The notes beneath the pieces were generated by a model. It ran no database searches and was not told the DNA's origin. It saw nothing but the letters and a program-made list of their open reading frames with translations. From positions 104,560,807 through 104,624,806 of the forward strand of contig NC_088910.1 in NCBI RefSeq assembly GCF_963576675.1: a stretch of 64,000 bases of DNA, given 5' to 3'. Numbering within the stretch: the stretch's first letter is position 1; every line of letters starts with the position of its first letter. The translations under genes and the position numbers were made by a program. Shown here piece after piece: positions 1 through 11,560 of this stretch. This DNA is from Euphorbia lathyris (Eukaryota; Streptophyta; Magnoliopsida; Malpighiales; Euphorbiaceae).

Positions 1-1
1 T

Positions 2-786
2 GACTACTTGGAAAAATGCAAGTTTCTTCCAAGGCTCAACAATGAACGCCCTGCTGAGAGAAACCAAACATACAAAGAAAGGTTCACAAGTTTGCATAAT
101 TTGGTTCTTATCATGGTGAGGATAATATTTCCGTATTGCAATGGCCTAAATTTGGATTACTGACCAATTATTATTCATTAAAACTTTCAACAGTTTGAGA
201 ATGACAACGTTTTGATACCAAAGGAAACCTCTTGGTTCGGTTATTATCCTGATGGATCTTTCAAGACAGTCACATCAGTAGAACAGGTAGAGTCTTTACT
301 TCGAAACTAATTCATTAAATTCGAATTTGCATAATCATGAGTTTCAGAAATTGTTTTGATATATTGTCTCTAAAATTGGTAACTTCCTTCTTCTCTACCT
401 TATGTTTCTTCATTTGTATTTCGATATGATGGATGCAGACTAAGCTGTATACAGAGGACTGGATCGGGCTGAAGGCACTACACACAACAGGAAGAGTTCA
501 GTTTGTAAATGTGTCAGGCAACCATCTTGGAATCTCGAGAGGCGATATGAAAAAGCATGTAGTGCCTTTCTTGGTGGATGAAGCATCAGTATCAGTAAAA
601 AGAGAGAGCAAAACTGTGGTATTAAGCCGGAGAATTGGTCCAAACAAGCAGAAAGAAGAGATAGAAGCATCTGAATATGAAAATGAAAGGGTATTAGAAG
701 GATATTCATCTTATAAGTGGCCATCATCAGTCACTTCCTTTTTCAGAGAACTAGTTGACCTCCCGGAGGACAACATTTCAGATTAA
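2..786 (+). CDS. Palmitoyl-protein thioesterase, C-terminal part (three exons)
   Basis: This is the 3' end of a gene for a lysosomal/vacuolar-type enzyme that removes palmitate from S-acylated proteins. Three exons are visible: 2-115 (cut by the window edge), 194-286 and 439-786, joined by GT-AG introns with donors GTGAGG and GTAGAG. The encoded protein shows the PPT core. The FEND segment at the start of exon 2 carries the Asp (codon 203-205) that aligns with the catalytic Asp of mammalian PPT1. SWFGYYPDG and LYTEDWIGLK follow. NVSGNHLGIS carries the catalytic His (codon 523-525). The nucleophile Ser lies upstream, outside the window. The TAA stop is at 784-786. About 100 codons of C-terminal sequence follow exon 2, which fits plant members of roughly 300 residues. 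Family assignment is strong; which paralogue it is cannot be told. Confidence 0.9.
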
Positions 787-1870
787 GCATCTCAAAAAGC
801 TCAAGCATTTACGACCCTACGGCTATGGATATGTAAAAAGTCTTAAAGACAAGTTATATTAAACTCTATAGAAAAAATGTTATAACTTTGTCTATTGAGG
901 ATTTGGTATTAATCATAGGTGTTTTCACCTAATACAAATTGATGTTACAAAAATTGCTGCCAAGTCTGAACATCTAAATGACTATTTTAAAATGGTACAA
1001 TTTTACTTCTAATATTGGCAATTAAGAGCAATTTTACTCCTAACATTGATAAATTATATCAATTTGAAAATAATTTATCAAATTGTCTTTTCAATTATGA
1101 ATTTTGTTATTTACGTCATTTTATCATTTATTAATAACAAAATACAAGTAGAGTGAAAAAAATTAAAAAATTATACTAATATTTTGTATAAGTTGGACAA
1201 AAAATCCAAATATTTTATTGTATTTAAAAATATTAATAGAAACAAAATATTGCAAAGTTAGGGATAAAATTACATTAAAAAAGGTAAAATCACTTTAGGG
1301 ATAAAATTACATGACTTTAAATGTTAGAGGTCAAATCACTTCTTAAGAATATTTTGACGCCTTATCCCTAATATAAATAAATCTGAAAGCCTCAGCCTCA
1401 TTTTAGTGACTTTAATTTTTCTTCTGCAGTCATCCAGTTCGGAATCCTAACAATGAGAATTGTCACATTTCAGTGAAATGTTAACCAAAATTCAGTAATT
1501 GTCAGTGCATATAACCCTATAAATTCATCAATCTAACTTTTTTCTCCACCAACTCAAGCTGTTCAACTTTAAGCCAAATGGCCTGTTATGAAGAAGATGG
1601 TTAGCAGATTAAATTGTCTTTAACCTGATAACAGGCTACGTGGCAAACCACATCAAAAAGCAATAGCAGGATTCTCATGAAATGTAACATTCATTAAGCG
1701 AAAGGATCGTTTTTCTTACACTGCATCAAGACACCTCAATTTAAAAAGGGCTTTGAAATACAAGTTTTGGCACTGCCTAATTAACAACTTATTTTCATTT
1801 ATATACCAAAAGAAAAAAATTTCAAAGGAAACTACTTGCCAAACCACTTGATGCAAATTTCAGTCTTCTC
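787..1870. other. Intergenic between two convergent genes, with a degraded TIR element
   Basis: The two flanking genes run tail to tail here, so both 3' UTRs and terminators should lie in this stretch. Between about 940 and 1370 there are AT-rich segments built on a 'caattttactcctaacattg' theme near the left and its reverse-complement counterpart 'gggataaaattac' near the right. This resembles the eroded terminal inverted repeats of a small Mutator-like element. I could not define ends or a target duplication. No coding region was seen. Confidence 0.35.
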
Positions 1871-4282
1871 TCAATACACATGGATGTCTACATTGATACC
1901 TCCCAATCGATTTGCCTCGATTGCACAGCTGCTGCTTGTACTTAACTGCTCCTCCAACATCTTTTGCTGAGTCTGGCAGCGGAACCAGAGACACGAGATT
2001 CTTTCCAGAGCTGCCTGACCAGCAACTCGAACACGGTATGCCACACTTAAATCGGCCCATATCTCTCTACCAGCAACACTTGATCCAAGATCGGGATCGT
2101 ACCCATCAAGATCTGCTTCTGAAACAACTACTACAGAACCATCATCGAAGGTCACAAAATCTCTTGAGCGTGCTGGCCTTGGGGTTCTAGTTACAAGATC
2201 AGTTGTGTCGATACAGACACCTCTCACCTTAAGGTTGTAGTATTCCTGAACAGCCTGCAATTAAACAGCCTGCTATAACATTGCTACCCAAAGAGAGTTC
2301 AACCTTGTATCATCTGGGGTGAACTCAAAATAAATCCGTAACTTCGTGATTTTTAAATTGCTTGTATATAGTAAACCAACTGAAATTCAAAGCTTCCAGA
2401 ATTACCCGATACTGAGCAGATGCCAGGAGTACCCTTGGCCTGATTGACCTGACATAAGAATATGCAGCATCTGGTGTCATCTGCCTGTGTTGCACCTGCA
2501 AAAAAAAAATCGTTGAAAAGAAGAATTAGAGAATTGGAGAGAGACTAGAACAATATTTGAGTCCATTTTAGCACTTGCCAGATAACATATAACAACAGTT
2601 GTGCTTCGCCCCCGACCAGCCTTACAGTGAACATATGTACTCTGTCCCTTCAATACATTCTCTGAAATCGAGAAGATGAGAAATCTCAGAAACAAAGTAT
2701 CATCTGTTTCATATCAAGATGTCCATACTAAAATAACTAGTAATGGAAGCTTACGATGAATGAAATCAACAGCAAGGGAAATATCAGTCAAGGACGGTGC
2801 AAAGCAGTAGTCTCTTGTAGGAATAATCAGATGATCAATGTCGTGAGCCTATGGATATTAAATAAATCACAGCAAAATATCAGAATGCAGGAAAACAGTA
2901 TAGAATTTACTGGTTCAGGAAAACAGGTATAGGAATCTACTGGTTCATTAATATTCTACTACAACAAACAAAAATACTTTGTAATTGAAAGTGGTCTTGG
3001 GTTAGGCTAGTGGTATGCTCAGATCAAATAAACCTGACATGACCAAATGAGATTGGGCCAAGCTAGGGTCTATGCTTAGCCTATCTCCACCGGGCCCACT
3101 TTCAGCTATAATCTTCGTCCTGAGAACTCACCAGATATAGAGATGTTGGAACCAAGGTTTCATATGACTCATTCAATGTGACCACTCCACAAACTCCTTG
3201 CTCCTTCAGACGAGGAACATCAGTTGGGAACGGAACAGCACCTAACAGTATAAACTGCAAGATAACACTATAAAGATTAGTAAGAAGTTCGGTTGCCCCA
3301 GCAAAAAGGGTGATCACATAAAATCTTTCAAGGCTGAATATACTGCTAAAACAAGAGAGAGAGAGAAGCATCCTAAAATCTTGACCTTAAAATATATAAG
3401 ATAGTAAATTTATGTATTTTGGTTATTGATAATTTGAAATACAAAATTGTGCAAAGAAATAGCGACTTCTTTCTTGAGAAGTGATGGAAACGTGCTCAAT
3501 ATCATTTGCTTGACCTTGTTTTTTGAAGAAAAACACCACTTCACTTTGTGAGTATTTTTTCACGAAAAGCAAACATGAGATAACAAATCCAGTCTTTCAC
3601 TAAAATTTCCAACAGTTGTCCTGAATTCAAGTTGTTTATGTTTCGCCCCTTCCTCGGAGAAAGAGGATCAAGCAATTCCCAGTCCTGGTCCTTGCGGATC
3701 AGATTATTCATGCAAAATGGAAGAGTTTGCTCCCAGATGGATGATCAACTCGAAATTGATTGATCTAAACCACCATCTCAAAACTAAACAAACTCTCTCT
3801 GTGCAAAATAAGGCTGATTTAGTCCGCAAAGTCAAACAAGATTCACCTCAGCAATTTGTATTAAATCCGCAAATAGAAGTATGATAATTCATCAGAAGTA
3901 AAAGTATTCAGAATTGATTGTCACAGTGAATATAACGTATATGATATCATCTATGTATGCGAATTTCCAAGACAAAAATCAGAAAATCATATGAAATTGT
4001 CAGAAAAAAGAACCACGAAATTTGCAAGAAGCAGTATACCTGATCGACCCTGTCCCACCAGCGAAATTCAGACTCAATCTTATTTCTCACAACATTATAA
4101 ATCAAAGTCGGGTAAAACAAAGCACGAGCACCAGCTCCAACCAAGACCCTCTTCGCTTCCCACGCAACATCGCCCTTACAATTGCTCTTATTAACAATTT
4201 CCACACACGATTTCTCCACTTCCCCAATCTCCACCTCACCTCCCTCCAATTCCTCAATAATCATAGTATCCCCAATACTCAA
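1871..4282 (-). CDS. PTPMT1: PTPMT1-like dual-specificity phosphatase (DSP8-type phosphatidylglycerophosphate phosphatase)
   Basis: Six exons read on the minus strand: 4040-4282, 3132-3254, 2755-2848, 2579-2661, 2406-2495 and 1871-2254. They give about 338 residues, matching the plant DSP8/PTPMT1 length. The active site is HCKAGRGRS (Cys about 166, Arg about 172, the CX5R P-loop). PTRDYCFAP upstream supplies the probable general acid Asp (about 135). Exon 1 carries [16 protein letters not shown] and exon 2 [18 protein letters not shown], both typical of the family. The family dephosphorylates phosphatidylglycerophosphate to phosphatidylglycerol, the precursor of cardiolipin, in mitochondria or plastids. 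The ATG at 4280-4282 was chosen because it opens the conserved N-terminus and the frame agrees across all five junctions. The intron at 2496-2578 uses a GC donor. The plant C-terminal tail after the catalytic domain (exon 6) is complete and ends in TGA at 1871-1873. Confidence 0.9.
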
Positions 4283-5235
4283 CCCGCTATAAACTAATAA
4301 GAAACCCTGAATTCAAAATATAACACTATATACAGATTATGTACGCTTGGCACTTACACAAATTGTGGATCACAGATGAAATGAAATCTCATACAACTAA
4401 AAACAGAAACCCTAATATCTAAAGGGACATGATGCATAAAGAGTGGATTTCTTTACAGAGAAGACAAACACCAAGAACTGGGTCAAAACGCGAGATCAAA
4501 TTAGAAAATAATGAATCGTGGTTTCGAGAAGATACCACCATGGTATGATGGTGAACAGAGGATCAATCAAAGGGCGGAAAAATTCAAGCAGTGATGCGAT
4601 CGGAATCAAAAGGAAAGGATGATGATCGGGTAGTAATTGTAGAAATTCCAAAATGAAAATTGAAGAAAAGCTTAATCTTGAGTGGTAAGAATTGTGAGAA
4701 ATGAGAGATTGCCTTGATTGTACTCTTAGAACTTTGTGGAAACAAACTTTGAAACAGAAAGAGAAGAGAGAAATGGTTAGGGAGTAGGAAGGAAATTAAA
4801 GGAAGTGGGGAGTGGGAGGGGAGAGAAAGATCAAATGACGTGGAGGGGTTGAAAGGGAGGTGTGAAATTGGATGAGAAGATGCCACCTGTCATGGTGTTG
4901 AGGAATTTTAGGTAAAAACTTCGAGGCTCATCCGACATTACCAACATTATGTCATGACCGTCGGGTTGGATTAACTTTTGCGTCTTTTTTTCTTTATAGA
5001 TACATATCTACTGCTAATATTTTTGCTTTTTGTTCTTCTTACGGTAATTGATTATTTTTATAAAATTAGGCTTTTTATTTTTGTTCATTGTTTGATTTAT
5101 TTTTATTTTTTATAAAAGGTTCATTATTTTAAGGAAGAACATAAATCCAACGAGTTGTTACATAGTACAGTATATGAAAATAATTTTAATTTAAATATGG
5201 TATAAAATTACATGTAGAAAATTAAAATAATGTTA
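4283..5235. other. 5' leader and promoter side of the phosphatase gene; no gene seen
   Basis: This stretch lies upstream of the minus-strand phosphatase start. It is purine-rich on the plus strand between 4700 and 4880 (pyrimidine-rich on the transcribed sense), as is common in plant 5' leaders. Beyond 4900 it becomes plain AT-rich intergenic DNA. No conserved coding sequence was recognised. I did not fix a transcription start. Confidence 0.4.
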
Positions 5236-5244
5236 ATAAATATA

Positions 5245-6248
5245 GGCATAAAGTCGATTGCACCCCTTAAACTATACCCTGAAAATCAATTGGATCCCCA
5301 ATTTAGCAATTAGATTTCTAAACTTTATTCAACTCACCAATTGGACACATATTAACATATTAAGTGATTAACGTTAATGGCAAATCTATTATGTGAAATT
5401 GAAAACCTGCAAACGTCTCTCTTCAGTGGAGGGAACTTTTACAGCTTTTTGAAGTGTATTCAACTACTAGTGGTGTTTCGGTTGTTTGACAATTTCTCAC
5501 TTTTAATCTCGTGTTGATCTGAGTTTCAGAGATTTGAGTTTTGTATCAATTTCATCTAAAGCTTTATCTGTTATTGAATTAGTGGATTGAGGGGCCGTTT
5601 GGCTCTACGGTGGGTTTCTTCATCTTCTTCCTCCTATTGATAACTCTCCATCTGAGTCAGCGAGATCATGACCCTCAGGACTATGAGAGCCCAGTATTGG
5701 ATTGGAATTGAATCAAAATCCAAGAGAAAAAAGAATACATATGACAAAAACAAGGAAATTGAGGAAAATGATTGAGAAAGGTAAGAAGTTTCACAGAATT
5801 ATTGATGAGATGTAGAGAAAATGAGTAGAGGATGCAAAGATAGTGAGACTCAAAGTATTGTGAGCTTCTAAACTTAATGGAACTGACAGAGTGAAGAATG
5901 GAAAATTTTAATATCAGAGGGTTTAGATTGATAATTCATTATCATATCTTAAACATATATAACATAGAATCTGAAGAATAAAAATAAAAAATGAGATTAA
6001 AGTAGAGAAATAAGTATATATAGACAAGTATTTCGAGCCTATTTTCTTTCTATAGGTTCCAAGAGTTCCAGGCATAAGCATGCTTTCAGAGTTTGTGCTA
6101 AGAATTTCTGCAGTTTATCTTCCTTTTGTTAACATGTGTTCAATTGGAGAGTTTAGTAAAGTTTAGGGATCTAATTGCTGATTTGAAGAGATTGGGTATC
6201 CAAATGATTTTCAGGGTATAGTTTAAGGGGTAGAATGAGCTTTATGCC
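5245..6248. mobile_element. Non-autonomous Mutator-like element (MULE) with 9-bp TSD
   Basis: Left end GGCATAAAG and right end CTTTATGCC are the edges of terminal inverted repeats about 110 bp long. Both share the inner text 'ccccttaaactataccctg' followed by 'aattggatcccc' or a close variant. The flanks are identical 9-bp direct repeats, ataaatata at 5236-5244 and 6249-6257. Long TIRs plus a 9-bp target duplication are the hallmarks of the Mutator superfamily. The internal 0.8 kb has no transposase-like frame, so it must move in trans. Confidence 0.88.
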
Positions 6249-6257
6249 ATAAATATA

Positions 6258-7270
6258 TATTGGCGTGATAGCTTCTGTAAGGTGATACTTCAATGACTGA
6301 GATAATCTTTTCAGTATATGAGGTAAGACAGAAAGCAGTGCAACTTAATTCTGATGTCAAAGTTAGGAGAGTATATGATAGAATAATAAGTAATTGGAAT
6401 GAATGTGTGTATGTACCTTGATTGTAGTATTTAGGTCGTATTTATAGGATGTCCATGGTAGATCTGTCAAATGTTGTTATCCCTATATTCCTCAAAAGAT
6501 AGTTGAACGTATTATAGGTATTTATGTTATACCTGTTTTGGATTTCCTTAATTCTAAACAGGTTGGCGAGTTATAATCCGAGATGGACCCGGATATCTTC
6601 TTATTGGTCCATGTGTCTGAGTATGGAAATATTCTTATTTAGTTCGATTTGACGGCTCGTTTGATCCAGATATCCTTAGTGGTGTGGGATGAGGACACAT
6701 GTGCATCGATGTTATTTCATATGACATCAAATATCCCCCCTTGACTCCTGAAGTTCTTTAGAGCTTCGATATATGAAGTCTTGTCACGTGAGGAATGATT
6801 CAACATTCCGTAGATGTTTAGTCCTTCAGATGCCCTATTTAGAGTGAAGTATGGAACATTGCATTGCAAGTGTACCATTACTTTCTAGAGTGGGTGTATC
6901 ATTGTGTCATGTGACATCACTGCCTTGAGTAAGCGTGCGACCTTCGTTTAGTAGGCGTGTGTAGCCTTCTTTTAGTAGGCCTCGTTATGATCGTGTTGAG
7001 TTTCACTAGATGATTGACATGCGTATTTGGGCTCTTTTAGCCTAAGAGAAAGTAGATGGAAAGATTTGTGATTCTCAATGAGCACATATAGTACATGCTC
7101 TTCATTAATAGTGACTTCTCATCTATTCTTCAATAAATGCGTGGAAAGGGGGTTTTGTGGCGATGAGTTTCTGTTTCCAGACTTTTACATTCTTTCTTGC
7201 GTTAGGAGCTTTGATTGGTTTTCCAACCAAATGTAAGTTTTTTTCTCTCTCAATTTTCTTTTTTACTATA
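6258..7270. other. Intergenic, probable eroded LTR-element DNA; no gene
   Basis: No conserved frame was seen. The stretch 6560-6740 contains phrases such as 'cccggatatcttcttattgg' and 'gacatcaaatatcccccctt', of the kind found in plant gypsy LTRs, but no ends could be fixed. The stretch 6740-7260 is unrecognised. Confidence 0.25.
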
Positions 7271-7788
7271 TGTTATGGGATTAAATCAGTTGGGCTTATG
7301 TCAAGAAAGCCCACTATGATTTAAGGAATTTAGATGGGCCATAATCAACGCAAGAGAAAGAAGAGTGATAGTCTTGGCCGAAGCTTTGACCTTAGTCAAT
7401 GATTCAGCCATCTTCATATTGCCGAAGGCAGCTTCTAGAGGAGCATTTATGAAAGACACGTGGACCAATCAAAACGCTGGACTCCAAATACACGCTCCTC
7501 ATTTTCACAAACATGCACGCAAAAATAGGTATCATAAGCTGCCACGTGTCTAAGGAAACCACTTTAATTATCTATAAATATTAGAACTATTCTCAGAATT
7601 CAGGTATCTAATTTCTTAATCACTTTGATATATTTCATTCATCTAGTCTTTGATATTCTCTCGATTATCAACTGACTTTAGCATCGGAGAGGGTTTACCG
7701 GCCTCCGGCCCCTTTTCTGATGGTTATTGTGTTTTCATGTGATCGGAATTATAGTCTCAGAGACTCATTACACAAATGTACGATAACA
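7271..7788 (+). repeat. Gypsy-type LTR (5' LTR), TGTTAT...ATAACA
   Basis: The unit opens with TGTTATGGGA and closes with CGATAACA, giving the inverted terminal dinucleotides TG/CA and a 6-bp inverted match. A TATA-like 'ctataaata' sits at about 7571. The 3' part carries 'actttagcatcggag', a motif shared by two other LTR-like fragments in this window (near 21930 and 46110). 'ttttggtgcagtgagaa' follows the end immediately and is a plausible leader or primer-binding region. The gag remnant starts about 600 bp downstream. No matching 3' LTR was found. Confidence 0.65.
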
Positions 7789-8393
7789 TTTTGGTGCAGT
7801 GAGAATGAAGCTTACTTCGTAGCAGGATGGTTTACGTTCAGTCATTTTATGGTACATCCCACAATTGAACCTGTTCTCCAACATGTTACTCCATAAATTG
7901 TTCAACCAATTGCTCATTCTCTAGTTCCACTCAAAAGAGTGGAAGATATTCCTAGTTCTTCAGCTACTACCAATCGTGGCTTGTTAGATTCCTGTAATTA
8001 GTCAATTCCTCCTCCTTTTGTTACGCCAGTGCTTGATCAGCAAATTGAGGCTTGTCTGGGGTCTTTGAAGCCAGAATAGCGGTGTTCCATGGATAATCTT
8101 ACAAAATAGTTAATATACAACACGGGCTCCATGCAAGGGTCTATGAATATGTTGAGGGTTGAGTATGTCTCTCAGATGGAAGCAATGCGTTTAGAGTTAC
8201 TGGAAGCAAGGAGAAGTGGTAGAAATAAGGAGGGGGCAGTTCTGTTGCCTGTCCTACAAGGCATCACACCACCAAGACATGTCCTAGGAGGAAGGATCGT
8301 TCAGTAGAGTCTCAGCCTGAGAAGGGGAGAGGAAGATCTAGGGAAAGGTCTGATAGCCCCCAATATCGGAGGTATCATCACTCACCTTCTCTG

Positions 8394-10549
8394 GTGAACT
8401 CAAGATCCCCGAAGAGACGAAGATATGATCATCATGATTCTCCCGAATCATTGGTTAGACATCATGATTCTCATAAGAAAAGTTCTGGTGCATCTAAGTC
8501 CCCTAATCATTATGATTCAGAGCCTATGAGGCAAAAACTAAATGAGCTCTCACTGAAGGAGGAAATGCTAAATCTCATCAAAGACGAGCTTCGGTAGGCT
8601 ATGAAAGATGAGTGTTTTCAGGCTAAGGGTTCGGTGGCTATTAAGACTGAAACCCCTTTAAGTGCAGAAATCATGAGCCAGCCCATGCCTAGAAGATTTA
8701 AGTATTCAGTACTGAAAGATTACAACGGGATGACCGATCCCACTCTTTATGTAAAAAAAATTCAAAAAGCTCTACAAACCACTACGGCCATGGATGCGGT
8801 CATGTGCAGATTATTTGCAACAACATTACAAGATTCGGCCACTTACTGGTATTGATCAATTGCTACATGGGTTTATTCGGTCTTTTAGGCAAATGTCTCA
8901 GGAGTTTTGTGATCACTTCATCACTTCCATTACTGAAAGTAAAACAATGCAATATTTGAACTATCTGGTTCAAGATCTGAGGGAATCATTAAAGGAATGG
9001 GTGGAAAGGTTTCAGAGGGTGGCAATTCAAATTAAAAATATGAATGTTGAGGCAGAGTTGATAACAAGAAGACCTCATACATTTCCAGATATGGGTGTTC
9101 AAATTTGGGTTGGCTGGGTTATAATTAGATTTTTACCCAACCCATATAAGGAAACTACTTCATGGGTTGGATGAGTTATGTGGGTTGGAATAATTTTTTT
9201 TAGATGGGTTAGGTGGGTTGAGTTATATGGGTTGCATGAGTTATAGTGGGTTGAAATTTATTTTGTTTTCTTTACTATTTTTTTTCTATTTTTTTTTATC
9301 TCAAATTGTGTAGGTTTTTTTTTGGAACAATAGTGTAGGTTAAATACTAAAAAAAAATTAAATTGGTATTATGTGGTTTAAACTATATTTTTATTTATTT
9401 TACTTTTATCGAACCACAAATCTCAAATAATAAAAAATAATAATAAAATATGGGGATAAAGATTAAACTTGACCCTAACGTTTACAGAAAAGTATATATT
9501 TGATTTTAATATATGAAATAATACATATTTATCTCTAACTATTCTAATCAATATCAATTTTACTCTTACATTACTAAAAATGTGAATATCCTGGTTTGAT
9601 TGTTATTCAAATGTTACATCGAACCTTCTAAACTTTAATTATATCTATGATATATAGTGCGTTACAAACATAACTACAAAAAACTTGTTAAAATTTTAAT
9701 AACTAAGTTTGTTATATATAACCAATTAAAGTTGACTTGAGTGGTTAAATGTCTCAAGTAGAGAAAGAAGCACCTAAAAAAAGAGTTAGAAATTGGATTT
9801 AATAAAATTTGCAGTCTTTAGTTGCAATGTAATCGAAAGAGTCTCCTAGTTTTTTTCAAAACTCCCTTTAATTAAGCCAACGTCGTTTTTTTATCCATTT
9901 AAAATTTTAAGCATTTTTTTAATAGAGTACATGAATCGGCATAATCGGTGGATCCGCCCAGTTAACCATTGATTTGGATGTCATGTCCGATTTAGGTATG
10001 CTTTTTTCCATTTTAGAAATTTTTTTTATTGTTTTCTCAATTTTCCGGATTTACAATTTTCATTTTTTCAGTTTAAAAAATATCAAATTATGAATAATCA
10101 CATTTTTAAAAAAATTTAAATGAGATAAATAAAAAAAACAAAGTGAGAATATATAGAATTATATGTGTTGAGTGGATTAGACGGGTTGTTGAGATGAGTT
10201 ATGATAAACCATCAAATATAAGATTTATAATCCATTCAACCCATCTAACCCATCGTAACCCACTTAACACTATATTTCATGAGTTTGATGAGTTAAAATT
10301 TGGTGGGTTATAAAAACCCAACCAATTTTGAACACCCCTATTTCCAGATTTGATAAGGAGGGCTAGAGATTTTGTTAAATGGGATAGCCATCAATTTGAA
10401 CCCACTACTGAAGCCGAAGGAGGGGAAGAGCGACAGGGATAAAAAGGAATATATGAAATTTAAAGAAGATGTAGATCGCAATTATGTACCTCTAAATGCC
10501 CTTAGGAGAGTAGATTCTAATAAACAGCACATTCAGTATCCCCCAAAGT
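8394..10549 (+). pseudogene. Ty3/gypsy gag remnant, interrupted by a hAT-like element
   Basis: Open pieces at 8394-8597, 8601-8855 and 8794-9090 form one broken gag. The text PMPRRFKYSVLKDYNG, then MTDPTLYVKKIQKALQ, then MCRLFATTLQDSATYWY, matches the gypsy capsid pattern 'F..Y.G..DP..H...F......D...C..F...L...A..W'. Stops and frameshifts separate the pieces (for example TAG at 8595-8597). The frame is cut at 9090 by an insertion and resumes at 10350 with RRARDFVKW. No protease, reverse transcriptase or integrase follows, so this is a truncated, dead element belonging to the LTR at 7271-7788. Confidence 0.7.
9091..10341. mobile_element. hAT-like non-autonomous element inserted in gag
   Basis: Ends are 'atgggtgttcaaa' and 'tttgaacacccctat', an inverted pair of about 14 bp. 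The flanking direct repeat is ttccagat at 9083-9090 and 10342-10349 (the match extends to atttccagat). An 8-bp duplication and the GGGTGTTCAAA terminus fit hAT-type non-autonomous elements. Sub-terminal blocks rich in 'gggttgg' and 'aacccaaccc' are also inverted. No transposase frame was seen in the 1.25 kb body. Confidence 0.75.
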
Positions 10550-10599
10550 CAAAATCTTCAATGGTTTGCATTGTGAGTTTCATATTGGTTTGGATACTG

Positions 10600-11560
10600 A
10601 TAGTTATCAAAATTTTAATTTAATTCAGTTTAGTCCTTTCGATTTATTTTCAAATAATTAGTCGAACTTCGTTGTGGCGAGTTCGTAATTGGTGTAGTTT
10701 TACCCAAAAATCGAGACGATAATATTCGATTGAGTCTCGAATTTATTCTCGTTTTTATTTATATTTCATGTATTAATTAACTTTTCTTTTTGTTTTTATT
10801 CATTTATACTTTTTAATAACTTTCTGTTTTATTCATTTTAATCCCTAATTAATAATTTTCTGTTTTATTCATTTTAGTTCATAATTTGGAACTTTTTTCA
10901 TTTTAGTCCTTGATTTTGAACTTTTTATTTTATTCATTTTAGTCCCTAATTTGGAACTTTATTTTTTTTAATCCATTTTAGTACTTAATTTGAAGTTTTC
11001 TATTTTTTTCAATTTGATCCCAGAATAAATTTTTTAGCTTATTCAATTTAGTTCTTAATCCATTTTTACACTGTAATTGATTCTATAACTATTGTATTTA
11101 TTTCCAATATTTTATTTGTGTTGATAAAAATATGGGAGATTACTGTTTTGGTGCAGATTGAAGGCTCGCGAATGCTCAGATCTAATTGTATTTAATTTAT
11201 ATTCATTCCATTGCTTTTGAGATTGTAATATTTTGTTGCTTATTTATTTTGTGTATTAATATGCAATATGACATAAAACATGATTTTCGAAACAAAACAA
11301 GCATTCAAAACGAATTTAAAAGATTTAAAAGAGTTATTAAATTTAGAAATGTTAAGTAAGGGTCGGAGGGTACACACTGGGCCATTTTGAGAGTGTTTAA
11401 TATTTTGTTCGGATAGAATATTAATTTTGTCCAATACCTAACTTTCCAAACCTACTTATTTCCTGCAAGAAATCTCAATAAAAGTGGCGACTCTTTCTCC
11501 GATACGAATTTGTAGTTTCATTAATACTATTAAAAATGGTTCGCTTTTCTAATTACTCTG
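10600..11560. repeat. Retroelement-like non-coding remnant with a tandem array
   Basis: From about 10823 to 11060 there are six or so diverged copies of a 35-40 bp unit built on 'ttcattttagtccctaattt'. Further on, 'aaaagtggcgactctttctcc' near 11480 is a phrase often seen in the untranslated parts of plant gypsy elements. No coding capacity was seen, and the ends were not determined. Confidence 0.4.

Noticed and set aside
440..727. 95-codon minus-strand frame opposite the thioesterase exon
   Set aside because: It is the antisense shadow of a conserved exon; its hydrophobic composition comes from the complementary codons and no domain is recognisable.
3947..4039. Extension of phosphatase exon 1 past 4040 ([12 protein letters not shown]...)
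   Set aside because: A GTATAC donor at 4039 and in-phase continuation with the next exon show this stretch is intron.
4584..4886. 100-codon minus frame (MASSHPISHLPFNPS...)
   Set aside because: Low-complexity Ser/Pro/Phe/Leu text from a pyrimidine-rich leader upstream of the phosphatase start; more likely 5' UTR than a protein.
8394..9174. A real host gene at the gag frames
   Set aside because: The pattern of residues is gypsy capsid, the frames are broken, and an LTR lies just upstream.
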